From assembly GCF_000377665.1 (NCBI RefSeq), contig NZ_KB898646.1, positions 620,001-684,000 on the forward strand: 64,000 nucleotides of DNA. The letters are read 5' to 3'. The translations under genes were made by a program, and so were the position numbers. The notes beneath the pieces are model-generated. The model did not search any database and was not told the DNA's origin. It saw only the letters and a list, made by a program, of their open reading frames with translations. Of the stretch, positions 44,322 to 54,075 are shown in pieces. Origin of the DNA: Vreelandella zhanjiangensis DSM 21076. Its GTDB lineage: Bacteria; Pseudomonadota; Gammaproteobacteria; Pseudomonadales; Halomonadaceae. Within the stretch, counting starts at the first letter, position 1. Each line of letters begins with the position of its first letter.

Positions 44322-45296
44322 ATGTCACATCCTTTCAGTGCACTTTCGCCTGATACGGTCATGTCAGCGGCCGAATCTGTCGATATTTGGCCAGCAGGAG
44401 AGCCTTTCGCGCTCAATAGCTATGAAAACCGTGTATTGATGTTTCGTGATGATGAAGCACGAAGCTGGGTGATAAAGTTTTATCGTCCCGAGCGCTGGTC
44501 GGATGCCACTATTCAAGAAGAGCATGATTTTTTACAGGAGCTGGATAAAGCGGGTGTGCCGGTAGCGGCACCTTGGCGCAATAGTGAAGGGCAGTCGTTG
44601 CATCGCTACGCCGGTTTTCGTTTTACGCTTTTTCGTCAATGTGCAGGCCAGGCACCGGAGCTCGATAACCCCGCGCATCTTTATGCGCTGGGCGAAGTGT
44701 TAGGGCGGCTGCATAAAGTAGCACATCGTAAAGCCTTTCAGCATCGCCCTCCACTGGTGCTTGAAAGCGGAATAGAAGATGCCCGCCAGCGGGTCGTTCA
44801 AAGCCAGTGGCTGAGTCCATTCCAGCAGCGTGCCTATCAAACGGTGATTGAAAAAATGCAACGGCTGCTTGCATCCAAAACGCTGGATTCAGCTTCGTTG
44901 ATTCGTTGTCATGGTGATTGCCACTTGGGCAACGTGCTGGGACGGGATGAGCAATTTACCCTGGTTGATTTTGATGACTGCCTGATGGCGCCCGCCATTC
45001 AGGACATCTGGATGTTGCTGCCGACCAACGACCCCGACGGCTGGCGAGCACAGCTTAGTGAAATAAGTGAAGGGTATGAGGAGTCGCAGCCGTTTCCTCA
45101 TGATCAGATGTCGTTGATTGAGCCATTAAGGGCCTATCGGTTGATTCGACATAGTGCCTGGCTGGTGTCGCGCTGGGACGATCCTGCGTTTCCACGGGCT
45201 TTTCCCTGGATGGCGGAAAGCGGTTACTGGGATCAGCACATCCGTCAGCTAGAGCAGCAGTGTTTGCAGCTTGAGCGCCCTATGTGGCTGGCTTAA
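44322..45296 (+). CDS. srkA: Stress response kinase A (SrkA/YihE)
   Basis: A 324-residue kinase of the aminoglycoside-phosphotransferase fold. Key parts: SYENRVLMFRDDEARSWVIK (N-lobe with ATP Lys), FRFTLFRQCAGQAPEL, the catalytic loop CHGDCHLGNVL with its Asp near 206, and the metal Asp in LVDFDDCLMAP. It matches E. coli SrkA (328 aa), a Ser/Thr kinase that protects stressed cells by counteracting MazE/MazF-type death, as reported. Start ATG 44322 has CAGGAG upstream. Confidence 0.9.
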   Translation: MSHPFSALSPDTVMSAAESVDIWPAGEPFALNSYENRVLMFRDDEARSWVIKFYRPERWSDATIQEEHDFLQELDKAGVPVAAPWRNSEGQSLHRYAGFRFTLFRQCAGQAPELDNPAHLYALGEVLGRLHKVAHRKAFQHRPPLVLESGIEDARQRVVQSQWLSPFQQRAYQTVIEKMQRLLASKTLDSASLIRCHGDCHLGNVLGRDEQFTLVDFDDCLMAPAIQDIWMLLPTNDPDGWRAQLSEISEGYEESQPFPHDQMSLIEPLRAYRLIRHSAWLVSRWDDPAFPRAFPWMAESGYWDQHIRQLEQQCLQLERPMWLA

Positions 45297-45574
45297 GCAT
45301 TTATTTAAAAGCTCCAGACAGCTTAAGAGCGGCGTGATTACCGTTTTAAAAGTCGTTGCCCACCTGCCACATATCGATTAGGTGCGTTAAAATAATTCGC
45401 TAACGCGTTTTTTAATATTTCTATTAATTTGCATTAGCTTTTTATTGACTTCATATTGCATAACCTATGAATAAAGGGCTTAGGCACTGGTTTAGAATGC
45501 TTGACTCGTTGGAGAAATTGCTGCGATGAGCAATTGCCAGCGAGTAGGCAGACACCGTTTTAGTGAGACTTAAT

Positions 45575-46126
45575 ATGACCGACGACATCGCCCAGCACTA
45601 TCGCCAGATTATTACTGCTCTTGGTGAAAATCCTGATCGTGAGGGGCTGCGGGATACGCCTAAGCGTGCAGCTAAAGCCATGCAGTTTTTAAATGCAGGC
45701 TATCAGCAATCACTTGAAGAAATTATTAACGGGGCGGTTTTTGAATCCAAGACCGACGAGATGGTGCTGGTTAAAAATATTGAGCTTTATTCAATGTGCG
45801 AGCACCACTTATTGCCTTTTATTGGTAAATGTCATATTGCCTATTTACCTGATGGCAAAGTGTTAGGGCTGTCTAAATTTGCGCGTATCGTCGATATGTA
45901 TGCGCGGCGCATGCAGATTCAGGAAAACCTGACCCGTGAAATTGCCGATGCTGTCCAGCAGGTAACCGGGGCGAAAGGGGTGGCTGTCGTGGTTGAAGCG
46001 CGGCATTTGTGCATGATGATGCGCGGCGTAGAAAAGCAGAACTCGAGCATGACTTCATCGGTAATGCTGGGTGGGTTCCGTGATAACCCGGCAACGCGTC
46101 AGGAGTTTTTAACGCTGATTAATTAA
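45575..46126 (+). CDS. folE: GTP cyclohydrolase I FolE
   Basis: A 183-residue enzyme converting GTP to 7,8-dihydroneopterin triphosphate, entry to folate. Zinc and active-site residues lie in [19 protein letters not shown] (about 74-92) and [20 protein letters not shown] (about 145-164). The tail [18 protein letters not shown] is complete. ATG 45575 is preceded by GTGAGA, itself a possible GTG start four codons earlier. The 265 bases upstream hold no other gene. Confidence 0.95.
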   Translation: MTDDIAQHYRQIITALGENPDREGLRDTPKRAAKAMQFLNAGYQQSLEEIINGAVFESKTDEMVLVKNIELYSMCEHHLLPFIGKCHIAYLPDGKVLGLSKFARIVDMYARRMQIQENLTREIADAVQQVTGAKGVAVVVEARHLCMMMRGVEKQNSSMTSSVMLGGFRDNPATRQEFLTLIN

Positions 46127-46248
46127 GTTGGCGTATCCATGGTCAGAGTGGCGATGTTGGTCAAACACTTGGTTAATTGCGCGGTTTCGTCTTAGCATGA
46201 AAGCGTAAATATGAGCCCACAGGGCCATCCTTTGGCCAGGAGTCTGTC

Positions 46249-47706
46249 ATGGAAGCGTTAAAAGAGACACAGCTGTATTGCCCCTTTGCCTATATCGACG
46301 GCAGCTGGGTAGCCGCTGACAGTGGAGAGCAAATTAACGTTATTAACCCCGCCACAGGTAAGCCGGTGGGGGATATGCCCCGCTTAGGCAAAGCGGAAAC
46401 TGAGCGTGCAATTGACGCAGCCGACGCCGCTTTACCCGCATGGCGATCATTAACCGCGCAAGAGCGGGCTGATCTTTTACTCAAGTGGCACGATTTAATG
46501 CTTGAGCATCAACACGACCTTGCGCTGCTGATGACTTATGAGCAGGGCAAGCCGGTTAAGGAAGCCGAAGGCGAAATTGCCTATGCGGCAAGTTTTCTAC
46601 GCTGGTTTGCTGAAGAGGCTCGGCGCGTATACGGCGAGACCATCCCTGCCTCCAAGGCAAACCAGCGCATCATGGTCACCAAACAGCCGGTTGGCGTTGT
46701 AGGTGCGATTACCCCCTGGAATTTCCCTGCGGCGATGATTACCCGCAAGGCCGGTGCTGCTTTAGCGGCAGGTTGTACTATCGTGGTCAAGCCTGCCAGT
46801 CAAACGCCTTTCTCCGCGACAGCACTAGCGCTATTGGCTGAGCGTGCTGGCATACCGCGCGGCGTTTTTAACGTGGTGCCTGGTCGCGCCGGGGAAATTG
46901 CCGAAGCGCTCACTCAGTCACCTAAAGTTCGCAAAATTACTTTTACCGGTTCCACCGAAGTGGGCCGAACGCTGATGGCGAAGGCCTCAGAGCATGTACA
47001 GAAAATCTCGCTGGAACTCGGTGGTAACGCACCGTTTATTGTCTTCGAGGATGCTGATTTAGATGCCGCCGTTGAAGGTGCGATGGCTGCCAAGTTCCGC
47101 AATGCGGGGCAGACCTGTATTTGCACTAACCGCTTTTTAGTTCAGTCCAGCGTCATTAATGCGTTTTGTGAAAAGCTCGCAGTAGCCATGAACAGCGAGC
47201 TAAACGTGGGTGATGGCACGCAGCCGAACATTAATATTGGCCCACTGATCGATGAGAATGGGGTCAAAAAAGTCAGTGAACATGTGCAGGACGCGCTTGA
47301 TAAGGGCGCTGAGCTATTGCTGGGCGGTCATCCTCATCCTTTGGGCGGCAATTTCTTCACGCCTACGCTTATCAGCTTTGCAAAGGAAAACATGAAAGTG
47401 GCCCAGGAAGAGACCTTTGGCCCCCTGGCCGCAGTCTTCCCCTTTGATGATGAAGAAACCGCCATTGAAATGGCCAACGACACCCAGTATGGGCTGGCGT
47501 CTTACTTCTATTCCCGTGATCTGTCGCGAGTTTGGCGCGTTGCTGAAGCGCTGGAATATGGCATGGTGGGGATCAATACCGGGCTTATTTCCAATGCGTC
47601 GGCGCCGTTTGGCGGTGTCAAGGCGTCAGGCCTGGGGCGTGAAGGCGGTCATCAAGGCTTGGAAGAGTATTTGGAAACCAAGTACCTGTGTATTGATCTT
47701 GGCTAA
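46249..47706 (+). CDS. gabD: NAD(P)-dependent succinate-semialdehyde dehydrogenase GabD
   Basis: A 485-residue aldehyde dehydrogenase oxidising succinate semialdehyde to succinate (end of GABA and related degradation). Visible are GAITPWNFPAAMITRKAGAA near 142-161, TFTGSTEVGRTLM, catalytic Glu in LELGGNAPF and catalytic Cys in GQTCICTNRF near 286. The GQTCIC pair of Cys is typical of GabD and can form a redox-regulated disulfide. No gabT is adjacent. It ends 40 bases before a bidirectional terminator. Confidence 0.9.
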   Translation: MEALKETQLYCPFAYIDGSWVAADSGEQINVINPATGKPVGDMPRLGKAETERAIDAADAALPAWRSLTAQERADLLLKWHDLMLEHQHDLALLMTYEQGKPVKEAEGEIAYAASFLRWFAEEARRVYGETIPASKANQRIMVTKQPVGVVGAITPWNFPAAMITRKAGAALAAGCTIVVKPASQTPFSATALALLAERAGIPRGVFNVVPGRAGEIAEALTQSPKVRKITFTGSTEVGRTLMAKASEHVQKISLELGGNAPFIVFEDADLDAAVEGAMAAKFRNAGQTCICTNRFLVQSSVINAFCEKLAVAMNSELNVGDGTQPNINIGPLIDENGVKKVSEHVQDALDKGAELLLGGHPHPLGGNFFTPTLISFAKENMKVAQEETFGPLAAVFPFDDEETAIEMANDTQYGLASYFYSRDLSRVWRVAEALEYGMVGINTGLISNASAPFGGVKASGLGREGGHQGLEEYLETKYLCIDLG

Positions 47707-47742
47707 TAACGGGTAGGGCATTTTAGGTTTGATGCCTACTAA

Positions 47743-47775
47743 AAAAGCCTCGCAAGCTGTGCTTGCGAGGCTTTT
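47743..47775. terminator. Bidirectional terminator between gabD and purH
   Basis: AAAGCCTCGCAAGC and GCTTGCGAGGCTTT around a TGT loop, with A/T tracts on both sides, between convergent genes. Confidence 0.92.
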
Positions 47776-47805
47776 GTCTATCTACCGCATTTATTTCACT
47801 ACTGT

Positions 47806-49398
47806 TTAGTGGCGGAAATGGCGCATGCCGGTGAAGACCATGGCAATGCCCGCTTCATTGGCTGCATCAATCACTTCCTGATCGCGCATCGAGCCGCCCG
47901 GCTGAATAACGGCGGTAATGCCCGCGGCGGCGGCTGCATCAATACCGTCACGGAACGGGAAGAAAGCGTCAGACGCCATGACTGAACCCGGTACGGACAG
48001 GTTTTCATCGGCCGCTTTAATACCCGCAATTTTGGCCGAGTACACGCGGCTCATCTGGCCTGCACCGACACCGATCGTTTGGCCAGCTTTGGCGTAAACA
48101 ATGGCGTTGGATTTAACGAATTTGGCGACGCGCCATGCGAATGCCAAATCGCGCAGCTCCTGTTCTGAGGGCGCGCGCTCGCTTACCACGGTAAGCTCTT
48201 CACGCGTCACCATACCCTGGTCACGCTCTTGTGCCAGCAGGCCACCGTTGACTCGTTTGAAATCAAACGCGGGCTGGGTTTCTCCAGGCCAATGAGCGCT
48301 GACATCCAGCAGGCGAACATTTTTCTTCTCGGCGATAATCGCCACGGCTTCATCGCTTACCCCAGGCGCGATAATGACCTCAACAAACTGGCGATCAACA
48401 ATGGCACGGGCAGTATCGGCTTCAAGCAGCGTATTAAAAGCAATAATGCCGCCAAAGGCGCTGGTGGGGTCGGTCGCAAACGCTTTGTCGTAAGCCTCTA
48501 GCGCGGTGGCGCCAATCGCGACGCCGCACGGGTTAGCGTGTTTAACGATCACGCAGGCCGTTTCATCAAACGCTTTCACGCATTCAAAAGCCGCATCGGT
48601 ATCAGCCACGTTATTGAACGAGAGCGGTTTGCCCTGGAGCATGGAGGCTGTGGCAACGCTGGGCTCCGAGGCGGAAGGGTCAACGTAAAAGGCCGCCTGC
48701 TGATGCGGGTTTTCGCCGTAGCGCATGTCCTGCTTTTTATGTAGCTGCAGATTAAACGTGCGCGCAAAGGTCGCGTCGCTCTCATTAACCTTGCGACCTA
48801 AATAATCCGCGATAGCGCCGTCATAGCCTGCGGTATGCTCAAAGGCTTTTACCGCAAGGTCAAAACGCGTGGCAGTGCTGACTTGACCATCGTTGTCCGC
48901 CAGTTCTGCAAGCACGCGGGCATAGTCTTCGGCGTTAACCACGATGGTGGTGTACGCGTGGTTTTTAGCGCAGGCACGCACCATGGTAGGGCCACCGATA
49001 TCGATATTCTCGATAGCGTCTTCCAGGCTGCAGTCAGGCTTGGCAACGGTCGCTGCGAATGGATAAAGGTTAACCACGACCATATCAATCGGGGTGATAT
49101 CGTTTTCAGCCATGACGGCGTCGTCTTGGCCGCGGCGAGCCAGAATGCCGCCATGGATTTTCGGGTGCAGGGTTTTTACCCGCCCGTCCATGATTTCAGG
49201 AAAGCCGGTATGTTCGGAAACTTCCGTCACCGCAATGGCATTTTCCTGTAGCAAGCGGAACGTACCGCCTGTAGAAAGCAGCTCGATACCGCGCTCGGAT
49301 AAGCCGCGGGCAAACTCCACGATGCCGGTTTTATCAGAAACGCTCAAAAGAGCGCGGCGAACAGGGGTAGCAGTACTATCAACCATTAGGGTGCTCAT
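47806..49398 (-). CDS. purH: Bifunctional purine biosynthesis protein PurH
   Basis: A 530-residue enzyme for the last two steps of IMP synthesis: AICAR formyltransferase and IMP cyclohydrolase. The N-terminal cyclohydrolase shows [26 protein letters not shown] and [19 protein letters not shown]. The transformylase has [15 protein letters not shown] near 223, [12 protein letters not shown] and GIIAFN, with the C-terminal [18 protein letters not shown] chose ATG 49398 for normal length (E. coli 529). It follows fis by 37 bases; dusB-fis-purH is a conserved order in relatives. Confidence 0.95.
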   Translation of the reverse strand: MSTLMVDSTATPVRRALLSVSDKTGIVEFARGLSERGIELLSTGGTFRLLQENAIAVTEVSEHTGFPEIMDGRVKTLHPKIHGGILARRGQDDAVMAENDITPIDMVVVNLYPFAATVAKPDCSLEDAIENIDIGGPTMVRACAKNHAYTTIVVNAEDYARVLAELADNDGQVSTATRFDLAVKAFEHTAGYDGAIADYLGRKVNESDATFARTFNLQLHKKQDMRYGENPHQQAAFYVDPSASEPSVATASMLQGKPLSFNNVADTDAAFECVKAFDETACVIVKHANPCGVAIGATALEAYDKAFATDPTSAFGGIIAFNTLLEADTARAIVDRQFVEVIIAPGVSDEAVAIIAEKKNVRLLDVSAHWPGETQPAFDFKRVNGGLLAQERDQGMVTREELTVVSERAPSEQELRDLAFAWRVAKFVKSNAIVYAKAGQTIGVGAGQMSRVYSAKIAGIKAADENLSVPGSVMASDAFFPFRDGIDAAAAAGITAVIQPGGSMRDQEVIDAANEAGIAMVFTGMRHFRH

Positions 49399-49435
49399 GT
49401 GCAGAGTTGGAAATAAAAACAACAACGCCCCATGG

Positions 49436-49759
49436 TTATGGGGCGTCACCTTCGATAAGTCCGTAAAGCTTGAGTTTTTTACGCAACGTGCCCCGGTTTA
49501 ATCCGAGTACGTCAGCCGCTCGTGTCTGGTTACCCTCGGTATGTTCCATGACACAGGTGAGCAGTGGCGCTTCTACTTCGGCCATCACCATGGCGTACAG
49601 GTCGGTGGCCTGGCTGCCATCGAGATGCTCGAAGTAGCGGCGCATGGCGGTTTCCACGGCCTCTCTTAACGGCTGCGGCGGAACGCTTGCCGCCGGGTCA
49701 GCGAGCGTGCCCGCCAGGCGCGAGGATAACTCGCTGGAAAGAAGATCGCGTTCGTTCAT
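49436..49759 (-). CDS. fis: Nucleoid protein Fis
   Basis: A 107-residue DNA-bending protein. The C-terminal half is the standard Fis fold with helix-turn-helix [20 protein letters not shown] followed by KLKLYGL; the N-terminal half is variable. It overlaps the end of dusB by four bases (ATGA), the classic dusB-fis linkage. Fis regulates rRNA and many growth-phase genes. Confidence 0.95.
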   Translation of the reverse strand: MNERDLLSSELSSRLAGTLADPAASVPPQPLREAVETAMRRYFEHLDGSQATDLYAMVMAEVEAPLLTCVMEHTEGNQTRAADVLGLNRGTLRKKLKLYGLIEGDAP

Positions 49760-50802
49760 GCAGCATGGCTTCCTTTGGCTAGCAGACGCTTGTCAGCATC
49801 AAGCGCCATCGCATCATTAATCCAATTAAATTGCGTTTCAGGTAACGTTAACGCATTAAATTGTTGTTTCAATTGGCGGCGTATTGCCTCGCAAAAACGC
49901 TGGTCACTTTCGAGATACCAGCCAATATGTTTGCGGGCAATACGCACACCCATTGTGTCTCCGTAAAACGCATGGAGGGCCGCCACATGTGCTAGGAGCA
50001 CACGGCGACGCTCTTCAAGGCTTGGCAGTGCTAACTGCTCGCCGTGATCCAGATAGTGGGTTATCTGTTTAAAAATCCACGGATTGCCTTGGGCGCCACG
50101 TCCCACCATTACCGCATTTGCGCCGGTATAATGGAGGACTTCAGCTGCTTTTTCAGGGCTTGTAATATCACCATTGGCAATCACAGGGATTGAAAGACGC
50201 GATTTGATATCGGCAATCGTGTCGTATTCTGCCCAACCAGTATAGCGCTGTTCGCGATGTCGGCCATGAACGGCCAGTGCTTGAATGCCAGCATCTTCTG
50301 CAAGCCGAGCAATTCTTACGCCGTTGTTGGATTCAGCACACCAGCCGGTACGAATTTTTAGCGTAACCGGGACCTCAACAGCCTTGACCACGGCATCCAG
50401 AATTTCCGCTACTAAGGCTTCATCGCGTAACAGGGCAGAACCTGCTGCCTTATTGCAGACCTTTTTCGCCGGGCAGCCCATATTAATATCAATAATTTGG
50501 GCGCCAAGCTCCACATTAAGCCGAGCTGCCTGAGCAAGCATCTCTGCATCGCCGCCCGCAATCTGGACAACACGTGGGTCAGGCTCGCCCTGGTGGTCCA
50601 TGCGCAGCTGTGATTTGCGAGTATGCCAAAGGCTGGGATCAGCGGTTACCATTTCACCCACCACCCAGCCAGCGCCCAGCTGTCGGCATAGCTGACGAAA
50701 GGGGCGATCGGTAACACCGGCCATAGGCGCCAGAATTACCTGATTAGGCAAAGTGTAAGGGCCGATGGCCGTTGATTGTTGCGTGGCTATGGTCATGGAC
50801 AT
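49756..50802 (-). CDS. dusB: tRNA-dihydrouridine synthase DusB
   Basis: A 348-residue FMN enzyme reducing specific uridines in tRNA. Features: LAPMAGVTDRPFRQLC near 30, DINMGCPAKKVCNKAAGSAL near 108 with the catalytic Cys, and VMVGRGAQGNPWIF near 233. The start was set at ATG 50802, where the conserved part begins; an upstream ATG at 50835 is in frame, and 50796 is another option. Overlaps fis. Confidence 0.92.
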   Translation of the reverse strand: MSMTIATQQSTAIGPYTLPNQVILAPMAGVTDRPFRQLCRQLGAGWVVGEMVTADPSLWHTRKSQLRMDHQGEPDPRVVQIAGGDAEMLAQAARLNVELGAQIIDINMGCPAKKVCNKAAGSALLRDEALVAEILDAVVKAVEVPVTLKIRTGWCAESNNGVRIARLAEDAGIQALAVHGRHREQRYTGWAEYDTIADIKSRLSIPVIANGDITSPEKAAEVLHYTGANAVMVGRGAQGNPWIFKQITHYLDHGEQLALPSLEERRRVLLAHVAALHAFYGDTMGVRIARKHIGWYLESDQRFCEAIRRQLKQQFNALTLPETQFNWINDAMALDADKRLLAKGSHAA

Positions 50803-50886
50803 TGCGCTGCTGGATAAACGAGTAGGTCGTTTCAAGGGGGCGTATGATACGCCTACTCGGGAGTGGAATGAAGGCTGTTTCGCAGA

Positions 50887-51798
50887 TTAACCGGGGCGAT
50901 GGCCAGTAAGTCGCACCCAACCTTCGCGAATGACGGTCTCATCCATCATCATGCCTTCTGCTTCGTAGGCTTTAATTACGTCTTGGGCCTGGTTGGCAAG
51001 AATACCTGATAGCGCCAGAAATCCTTTTGGTGCGACATGGCCTGCAATCGTCGGCGCCAGCTCTACCAAGGGTCCAGCTAAAATGTTCGCGGTGACTACC
51101 GGGTAGGGGCCGCCAGTTAACTGCTCGGGGTAATAAAGCGTGAGGTCCTGCTCAGCAATCTGATTGCGCTCGGCATTATCGCGGCTGGCTTGCAGCGCCT
51201 GGGGGTCTATATCCGTGCCATCGGCATGGCGTGCGCCAAGCTTGAGTGCCGCAATCGCTAGAATGCCCGAACCACAGCCAATATCCAGCACATTTTTGTC
51301 GGCAAGCGTGCCCTCAACCGCTAGCTGATCGAGCCATTCAAGACACAGCGCAGTGGTGGGGTGGGTGCCAGTACCAAAGGCTAGGCCTGGATCCAGAATC
51401 AAGTTGACCGCATCGGCTTCAGGTGGGGTGTGCCAGCTGGGAACAATCCAGAGACGCTGTCCCATCTGAAGTGGCGTGAAGTCGTCCATCCATTCACGTT
51501 CCCAGTCGCGATCGGCTAACAGCTCATACTCAATCGCCGGGCAGGGCTCGTCAGGCATCTGCTCAGCCCAAGCCGCTGCTATACGCATAAGCATGCTCTC
51601 AACGCCTTCAAGATCATCGTACAGGCCGGTTAAGATCGTATCCTGCCATAAAGGCGTGGTGCCGCGCTCAGGCTCGAAAACGGGATCGTCGTGAGCATCC
51701 TGAAGCCCAATGGCCGTTGCGCCTTCTTCAAGCAGCAGGTCTTCGAGTAGTTCCGCCTGCTCAGGCGCGACGTGGGCTTTAAGTTGAAGCCAAGGCAT
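50887..51798 (-). CDS. prmA: Ribosomal protein L11 methyltransferase PrmA
   Basis: A 303-residue SAM methyltransferase that trimethylates ribosomal protein L11. N-terminal recognition domain, then LDPGLAFGTGTHPTTALCLE near 145 and SAM motif NVLDIGCGSGILAIAALKLG near 171, and VVTANILAGPL near 240. ATG 51798 follows GGAG; an earlier frame to 51864 is not conserved. A terminator lies between accC and this gene, so prmA probably has its own promoter. Confidence 0.94.
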   Translation of the reverse strand: MPWLQLKAHVAPEQAELLEDLLLEEGATAIGLQDAHDDPVFEPERGTTPLWQDTILTGLYDDLEGVESMLMRIAAAWAEQMPDEPCPAIEYELLADRDWEREWMDDFTPLQMGQRLWIVPSWHTPPEADAVNLILDPGLAFGTGTHPTTALCLEWLDQLAVEGTLADKNVLDIGCGSGILAIAALKLGARHADGTDIDPQALQASRDNAERNQIAEQDLTLYYPEQLTGGPYPVVTANILAGPLVELAPTIAGHVAPKGFLALSGILANQAQDVIKAYEAEGMMMDETVIREGWVRLTGHRPG

Positions 51799-51820
51799 GG
51801 CGTGTCTCCGCAGTAGAAAC

Positions 51821-51893
51821 AAAAACGGTAACGGGGTGGACTCAGCCACCCCGTTTGGCATCATTATCGGCTAACCATTAAAAATTAGCCGAT
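51821..51893 (-). terminator. Tandem hairpins between accC and prmA
   Basis: On the minus strand, just after accC, comes a stem ATCGGCTAA/TTAGCCGAT (51866-51893), then AACGGGGTGG/CCACCCCGTT (51830-51855) followed by TTTTT. The second is a typical intrinsic terminator; prmA begins 23 bases later, so some read-through may be intended. Confidence 0.75.
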
Positions 51894-51900
51894 TTCAAAA

Positions 51901-53241
51901 TTAGCCAGCGAGTTTCTTTTCCAGGTAGTGAATGTTGACACCACCCTGACGGAAATGGCTATCGCGTACCAAGTCTTTCTGCAGATCGATATTGGTCTTT
52001 ATGCCTTCAACCAGCAGCTCGTCCAGGGCGTTGCGCATGCGCGTCAGCGCCGTCTCGCGGTCAGCGCCCCAGGTGATCAGTTTGCCGATCAGAGAGTCGT
52101 AGTGAGGCGGAACGGTATAGCCCGTATAAAGATGCGAGTCCATACGAACGCCCAAGCCGCCCGGCGCATGAAACAGCGTTACTTTACCCGGTGAGGGCAT
52201 AAAGGTACGCGAATCTTCGGCATTGATCCGGCACTCAAACGCATGGCCGTTAAGCTTTACGTCTTCCTGGCGAATCGACAGCGGCAGGCCAGAGGCAATG
52301 CGCAGCTGTTCTTTAACGATATCGACGCCGGTTACCATTTCGGTAACCGGGTGCTCTACCTGAACGCGGGTATTCATTTCGATGAAGAAGAACTTGCCGT
52401 CTTCATACAGAAACTCAAACGTACCTGCGCCGCGATAATTGATTTCGATACACGCTTGACGGCAGGCTTCGAGCACATCCGCGCGTGCTTGCGGATCGAT
52501 GCCGGGGGCAGGTGCTTCTTCCAATACTTTCTGGTGGCGGCGCTGAAGTGAGCAGTCCCGGTCATACAGATGGATAGCGTTGCCCTGGCCATCGGCAAGT
52601 ACCTGTACTTCCACGTGACGCGGTTTCTCAAGGAATTTCTCCATGTAGACCGTGCCATCACCAAACGCTGCCTGGGCTTCGTTTTGAGTAATGCTGATTG
52701 CTTCCAGCAGCTGGTTTTCCGAATGCACTACCCGCATGCCGCGGCCACCGCCGCCAGCGGCTGCCTTGATGATGACCGGGTAGCCAACGCGCTTACCGGC
52801 GGCCAGATTCGAAATGTCATCATCGCCAAGCGGGCCGTCAGAGCCGGGAACGGTCGGCACACCGGCTTTCTTCATGGCTTCAATAGCGCTGACTTTGTCG
52901 CCCATCAGGCGAATGGTTTCAGCGCGAGGACCAATAAACGCGAAACCGGAACGCTCAACCTGCTCGGCAAAGTTGGCATTTTCAGACAAAAAGCCGTAGC
53001 CAGGATGAATCGCGCTTGAGTCGGTGACTTCAGCGGCGCTGATCAGCGCAGGAATATTTAAATAGGATTGGGCCGATGAAGCCGGGCCAATACACACAGC
53101 TTCATCCGCCAGGCGCACGTGCATCAGTTCACGGTCGGCCTTAGAGTGTACCGCTACGGTTTTAATGCCCAGTTCTTTACAGGCCCGCAGGATACGTAGG
53201 GCTATCTCGCCGCGGTTCGCGATAAGTACCTTGTCCAGCAT
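51901..53241 (-). CDS. accC: Acetyl-CoA carboxylase biotin carboxylase subunit AccC
   Basis: A 446-residue ATP-grasp enzyme carboxylating the biotin on Acc[21 protein letters not shown] opens the protein; the ATP-grasp loop [14 protein letters not shown] is near 160, the catalytic [11 protein letters not shown] near 235, and [14 protein letters not shown] near 288. ATG 53241 starts the conserved part; a GTG four codons earlier is possible. It follows accB by 30 bases, forming accBC, with control of fatty-acid initiation. Confidence 0.97.
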   Translation of the reverse strand: MLDKVLIANRGEIALRILRACKELGIKTVAVHSKADRELMHVRLADEAVCIGPASSAQSYLNIPALISAAEVTDSSAIHPGYGFLSENANFAEQVERSGFAFIGPRAETIRLMGDKVSAIEAMKKAGVPTVPGSDGPLGDDDISNLAAGKRVGYPVIIKAAAGGGGRGMRVVHSENQLLEAISITQNEAQAAFGDGTVYMEKFLEKPRHVEVQVLADGQGNAIHLYDRDCSLQRRHQKVLEEAPAPGIDPQARADVLEACRQACIEINYRGAGTFEFLYEDGKFFFIEMNTRVQVEHPVTEMVTGVDIVKEQLRIASGLPLSIRQEDVKLNGHAFECRINAEDSRTFMPSPGKVTLFHAPGGLGVRMDSHLYTGYTVPPHYDSLIGKLITWGADRETALTRMRNALDELLVEGIKTNIDLQKDLVRDSHFRQGGVNIHYLEKKLAG

Positions 53242-53271
53242 GGGAGAGTCCACCCGTGTTGATATGAAAGA

Positions 53272-53736
53272 TTAAGCGAGGACGATCATGGGCTGATCAA
53301 ATTCCACCGGCTCACCATCTTCCACCAGGATGGCTTCAACCACACCGTCGCGATCGGCTTCGATCTGGTTCATCATTTTCATCGCTTCCACGATGCAAAC
53401 GGTATCACCCTGTTTAACGGTATCGCCCACTTCTACGAAGGATTTGGCGCCGGGCGCCGGGCTACGGTAGAACGTGCCGACCATGGGTGAATTAACGGCT
53501 TCGCCGCGGAAGCTTGCGCCCTGAGGCTCGACATCAGCGCCTGGAGCAACGGGTGCCGGGGCAGGTGCGGGAGCTTGTGCCGGGTAGCCGTATTGCGGCA
53601 TAGGCTGGGGCTGCCAAGTAGCGCCATTAGGATGGCGGCTAATACGTACCGACTCTTCGCCTTCCTGAATTTCGATCTCGCTAATGTTTGATTCTTCGAG
53701 TAGTTCGATCAGTTTTTTTACTTTGCGAATATCCAT
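53272..53736 (-). CDS. accB: Biotin carboxyl carrier protein AccB
   Basis: A 154-residue carrier. N-terminal domain [17 protein letters not shown], a Pro/Ala-rich linker ([12 protein letters not shown] near 65), and the biotinyl domain with the biotin-accepting Lys in [15 protein letters not shown] (near 120). It precedes accC. Start ATG 53736; MGLS four codons upstream is less likely. Confidence 0.96.
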   Translation of the reverse strand: MDIRKVKKLIELLEESNISEIEIQEGEESVRISRHPNGATWQPQPMPQYGYPAQAPAPAPAPVAPGADVEPQGASFRGEAVNSPMVGTFYRSPAPGAKSFVEVGDTVKQGDTVCIVEAMKMMNQIEADRDGVVEAILVEDGEPVEFDQPMIVLA

Positions 53737-54075
53737 ACTGAGCCCCATTAATGTTTTGAAGGTTGCGACCTGGCTACGCTGAACGTAAAGCTTGAAAGTG
53801 TGATATTCAGCGCGCAGTAAACCAGTTTAAAAAAACAAGAGAACGCTGCATGTTAGCGAACGTTCCCCCTTCTACAGCTAAAAAATTGAGAATTTAACTA
53901 ATATGGAAGCGGAGTTTGCCGAAAAAACAAGTGCATGTCCAGCGCTTGTCCAGTGGATAGCTAAGACATTACATCCCCTTAATGCACTAGTCAGCTTAGT
54001 CAGCGTTTGGCTAGGAGTGTGCAGTTATTAGCGCGGGCCAATAACTACAAAGGCAAAATCCAGAGGATTATGTTT
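53737..54075. other. Intergenic region upstream of accB, without aroQ
   Basis: About 340 bases containing the accB promoter region. In Pseudomonas the type II dehydroquinase gene aroQ sits here between dsbD and accB. I find no open frame and no trace of the HGPNLN-type motif, so aroQ is missing from this position. No clear hairpin is seen. Confidence 0.7.

Noticed and set aside
52570..53019. 149-codon frame antisense to accC
   Set aside because: Fully inside accC on the other strand, with no start signal and no recognisable motif.
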